Part shown: positions 30,657 to 32,003 of the stretch, piece after piece | Numbering within the stretch: position 1 is the stretch's first letter | Layout of the letters: every line of letters starts with the position of its first letter | Origin: Brevibacillus sp. | GTDB taxonomy: Bacteria > Bacillota > Bacilli > Brevibacillales > Brevibacillaceae | Assembly: GCA_029240815.1 (NCBI GenBank) | Contig: JARDZO010000027.1 | Span: 1-32,003 of the forward strand | Reading direction: 5' to 3' | Length of the DNA stretch: 32,003 nt | Notes under the pieces: model-generated | Databases searched by the model: none | What the model was told of the DNA's origin: nothing | The model's input: only the letters and a program-made list of their open reading frames with translations | Position numbers and translations under genes: made by a program

Positions 30657-31827
30657 CCCTGGCCCTTTCTCTGTTCCACCCGTCAAAGGGAGCTCTGTTG
30701 AACATGATATAGATGAAGTGACCAAGATGATCGATCCAGAGCATCAGGTTACGATATATACAAGAACTTGTGAAGCCTATCCAAAATCAGCGGTGGAAGA
30801 AAATCGGGAGTTTATCCGCTTTTCTTATAATCAGGGTCCGAAGCCTTACTTACGGCGAATCATTCGACATATTCGCAAGCGAAAGCCGGATGTCATCATG
30901 GTGGAGAACAGACCGATTTACGTTCTTGCCTTGAAGCGCCATTTTCCAAAGATCCCGGTGTTCGTCAATATGCACTCTCATGTCTATGCTTCCAAAGGCA
31001 TGATCAGTAAAGAGAAAATGAAAAAAGTAGTACGTCTCGCTGCCGGTTTTTTTACCAATAGTGAATACCTGCGACGTCATTTTATGAAGGCTTGTCGAAT
31101 TCCTGCCCATAAGATTCACGCGGTTCATTTGGGAGTAGACGTCAGCCCATACCAGGTGGCTAAAATTCATTATTCGATCCGAAAGTTGAGGAAACAAATT
31201 GGTCTTCAACCAGAAGATCGCGTACTTTTTTATGCGGGTCGATTGATGCGGGCAAAGGGTGTACACGTCTTGTTAAAGGCATTTCGGGAAGTCAGCGAGC
31301 AGGATCCGCTGGCTCGGCTCGTCATCGTTGGCGGTACGGGCTATGGCAGCAACCGTCTGAATCCGTATGTGCGAGAGCTGAAGGAACTGGCAAAGCCTCT
31401 GGGTGACAAGGTCAAGTTTGTTAAATTTGTACCTAGTGCGCAAATGCCGCTTTACTATCAGCTCGGCGATGTCGTGGCGACTCCATCGGTTTGGCAGGAA
31501 GCATTTTGCCGCGTCAATCTGGAGGCAATGGCTTCCGGGAAGCCCGTCATTACGACCCCTCGAGGAGGAATAGGAGAGGTGGTCACGCATCAAGGAAGCG
31601 GATTTTTACTCCCTCCAAAGGAGTGGAAAAAAGAGCTCCCTGCTGTCTGGAATCTGCTCTGGAGCATACCTGCGATCCGGACGGAAATGGGTAAAAACGC
31701 ATTGTTGAGAGCCAAGCAGTTTTCGTGGTACGCGACAGCTCAAGGGTATTTGAATGTTTTCGAGAAAGTGTGCAAGAAACAGACGACTCCTTTTCCACCC
31801 AAACAGCCTCTGCGAAAAACCGGCTAA
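30637..31827 (+). CDS. GT4 glycosyltransferase, CotSA-like
   Basis: A 396-residue GT-B glycosyltransferase. The N-terminal acceptor domain begins KIAIISPGPFSVPPVKGSSV, resembling the spore-coat protein CotSA and related GT4 enzymes. The C-terminal donor domain (from about residue 195) has FYAGRLMRAKGVHVLL and the E-x7-E signature in WQEAFCRVNLEAMASGKPV followed by GGIGEVV. No membrane segment; cytoplasmic. It follows a coiled-coil gene behind a sigma-K-like promoter and precedes a sugar nucleotidyltransferase, suggesting decoration of spore-coat or surface components in the mother cell. The sugar donor and acceptor cannot be read from sequence. Confidence 0.85.
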   Translation: MKIAIISPGPFSVPPVKGSSVEHDIDEVTKMIDPEHQVTIYTRTCEAYPKSAVEENREFIRFSYNQGPKPYLRRIIRHIRKRKPDVIMVENRPIYVLALKRHFPKIPVFVNMHSHVYASKGMISKEKMKKVVRLAAGFFTNSEYLRRHFMKACRIPAHKIHAVHLGVDVSPYQVAKIHYSIRKLRKQIGLQPEDRVLFYAGRLMRAKGVHVLLKAFREVSEQDPLARLVIVGGTGYGSNRLNPYVRELKELAKPLGDKVKFVKFVPSAQMPLYYQLGDVVATPSVWQEAFCRVNLEAMASGKPVITTPRGGIGEVVTHQGSGFLLPPKEWKKELPAVWNLLWSIPAIRTEMGKNALLRAKQFSWYATAQGYLNVFEKVCKKQTTPFPPKQPLRKTG

Positions 31828-31949
31828 TCTGGGGCCATCTTATATAGGTGCATGCCCTTTCTTTCCTCGCGGTGGACGCCTGCCCTGTCCTGAAAGCAAG
31901 AGACGCATACCTTATAAGTATCGCAGAGCACCTTTGGGGAGTGATACTT

Positions 31950-32003
31950 GTGAAAGGGTTAATCTTGTGTGCTGGACGGGGTACGCGACTGCACCCGTTC
32001 TCC
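31950..32003 (+). CDS. Sugar-1-phosphate nucleotidyltransferase, 5' fragment
   Basis: Only 18 codons are in the window, from a GTG with GGGGAG 8 nt upstream: VKGLILCAGRGTRLHPFS. The G-x-G-T-R-L-x-P pattern is the nucleotide-binding signature of RmlA/GalU-type nucleotidyltransferases, which make dTDP- or UDP-sugars; KGLILCAGRGTRL is closest in feel to glucose-1-phosphate thymidylyltransferases. It runs off the window end. It would provide activated sugar to the glycosyltransferase upstream. The 122-nt gap before it contains CATACCTTA (31906-31914), a sigma-K-like -10 without a matching -35. Confidence 0.8.
   Translation, partial: MKGLILCAGRGTRLHPFS

Noticed and set aside
31906..31914. Sigma-K promoter (CATACCTTA) before the nucleotidyltransferase
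   Set aside because: Again only the -10 half is present, with no AC at the required distance.

Overview
The window looks like chromosomal DNA of a Gram-positive, endospore-forming member of the Bacillales, most probably Brevibacillus or a close Paenibacillaceae relative. The evidence is the gene order ypiF-qcrABC-ypjAB-ypjC-mazG-dapB-mgsA-bshB1-bshA-cca-birA-panBCD-dinG...tseB-asnS-dnaD, which follows the corresponding Bacillus subtilis block. Bacillithiol genes, a three-gene menaquinol:cytochrome c reductase, sporulation gene ypjB, strong AGGAGG-type ribosome binding sites and GTG/TTG starts also fit. The genus is an inference. No rRNA, tRNA, CRISPR array, insertion sequence or prophage is visible.

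Layout. (1) 1-3070: a small IDEAL-domain protein, YpiF, then qcrABC behind a near-consensus sigma-A promoter and ended by a terminator. (2) 3103-4633: membrane protein YpjA and sporulation protein YpjB, ended by a terminator that can serve both strands. (3) 4661-5518, minus strand: a YitT/YpjC-family membrane protein, the only minus-strand gene. (4) 5738-11486: a tightly packed run of mazG, dapB, mgsA, bshB1, bshA, cca and birA covering nucleotide clean-up, lysine/cell wall, methylglyoxal, bacillithiol, tRNA end repair and biotin. (5) 11487-13876: panBCD for pantothenate behind a 259-nt leader with a strong terminator hairpin. (6) 13955-18424: a TPR protein and an exonuclease-helicase DinG. 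(7) 18466-21323: a degenerate metallo-beta-lactamase-fold protein, the redox repressor Rex and an MTA/SAH deaminase. (8) 21324-25170: a 384-nt gap, an unrecognised membrane-anchored protein, a TseB/YpmB-like protein, and a two-gene unit of a membrane-anchored protein plus an FtsH-like AAA protease. (9) 25385-27839: an 804-residue protein made largely of 55 uninterrupted decapeptide repeats. (10) 27886-30105: asnS and dnaD. (11) 30129-32003: a sigma-K-like promoter, a coiled-coil protein, a GT4 glycosyltransferase and the start of a sugar nucleotidyltransferase, read here as a late mother-cell (spore coat or surface) glycosylation cluster.

Most of the window is conserved housekeeping. The accessory interest lies in 18466-19362 (an apparently metal-free MBL fold), 21324-25122 (structured gap, unknown membrane proteins, a possible two-gene FtsH), 25385-27799 (decapeptide-repeat protein) and 30129-32003 (putative spore-surface operon). 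Coordinates, motifs and hairpins were read by eye; no database search or folding calculation was run.
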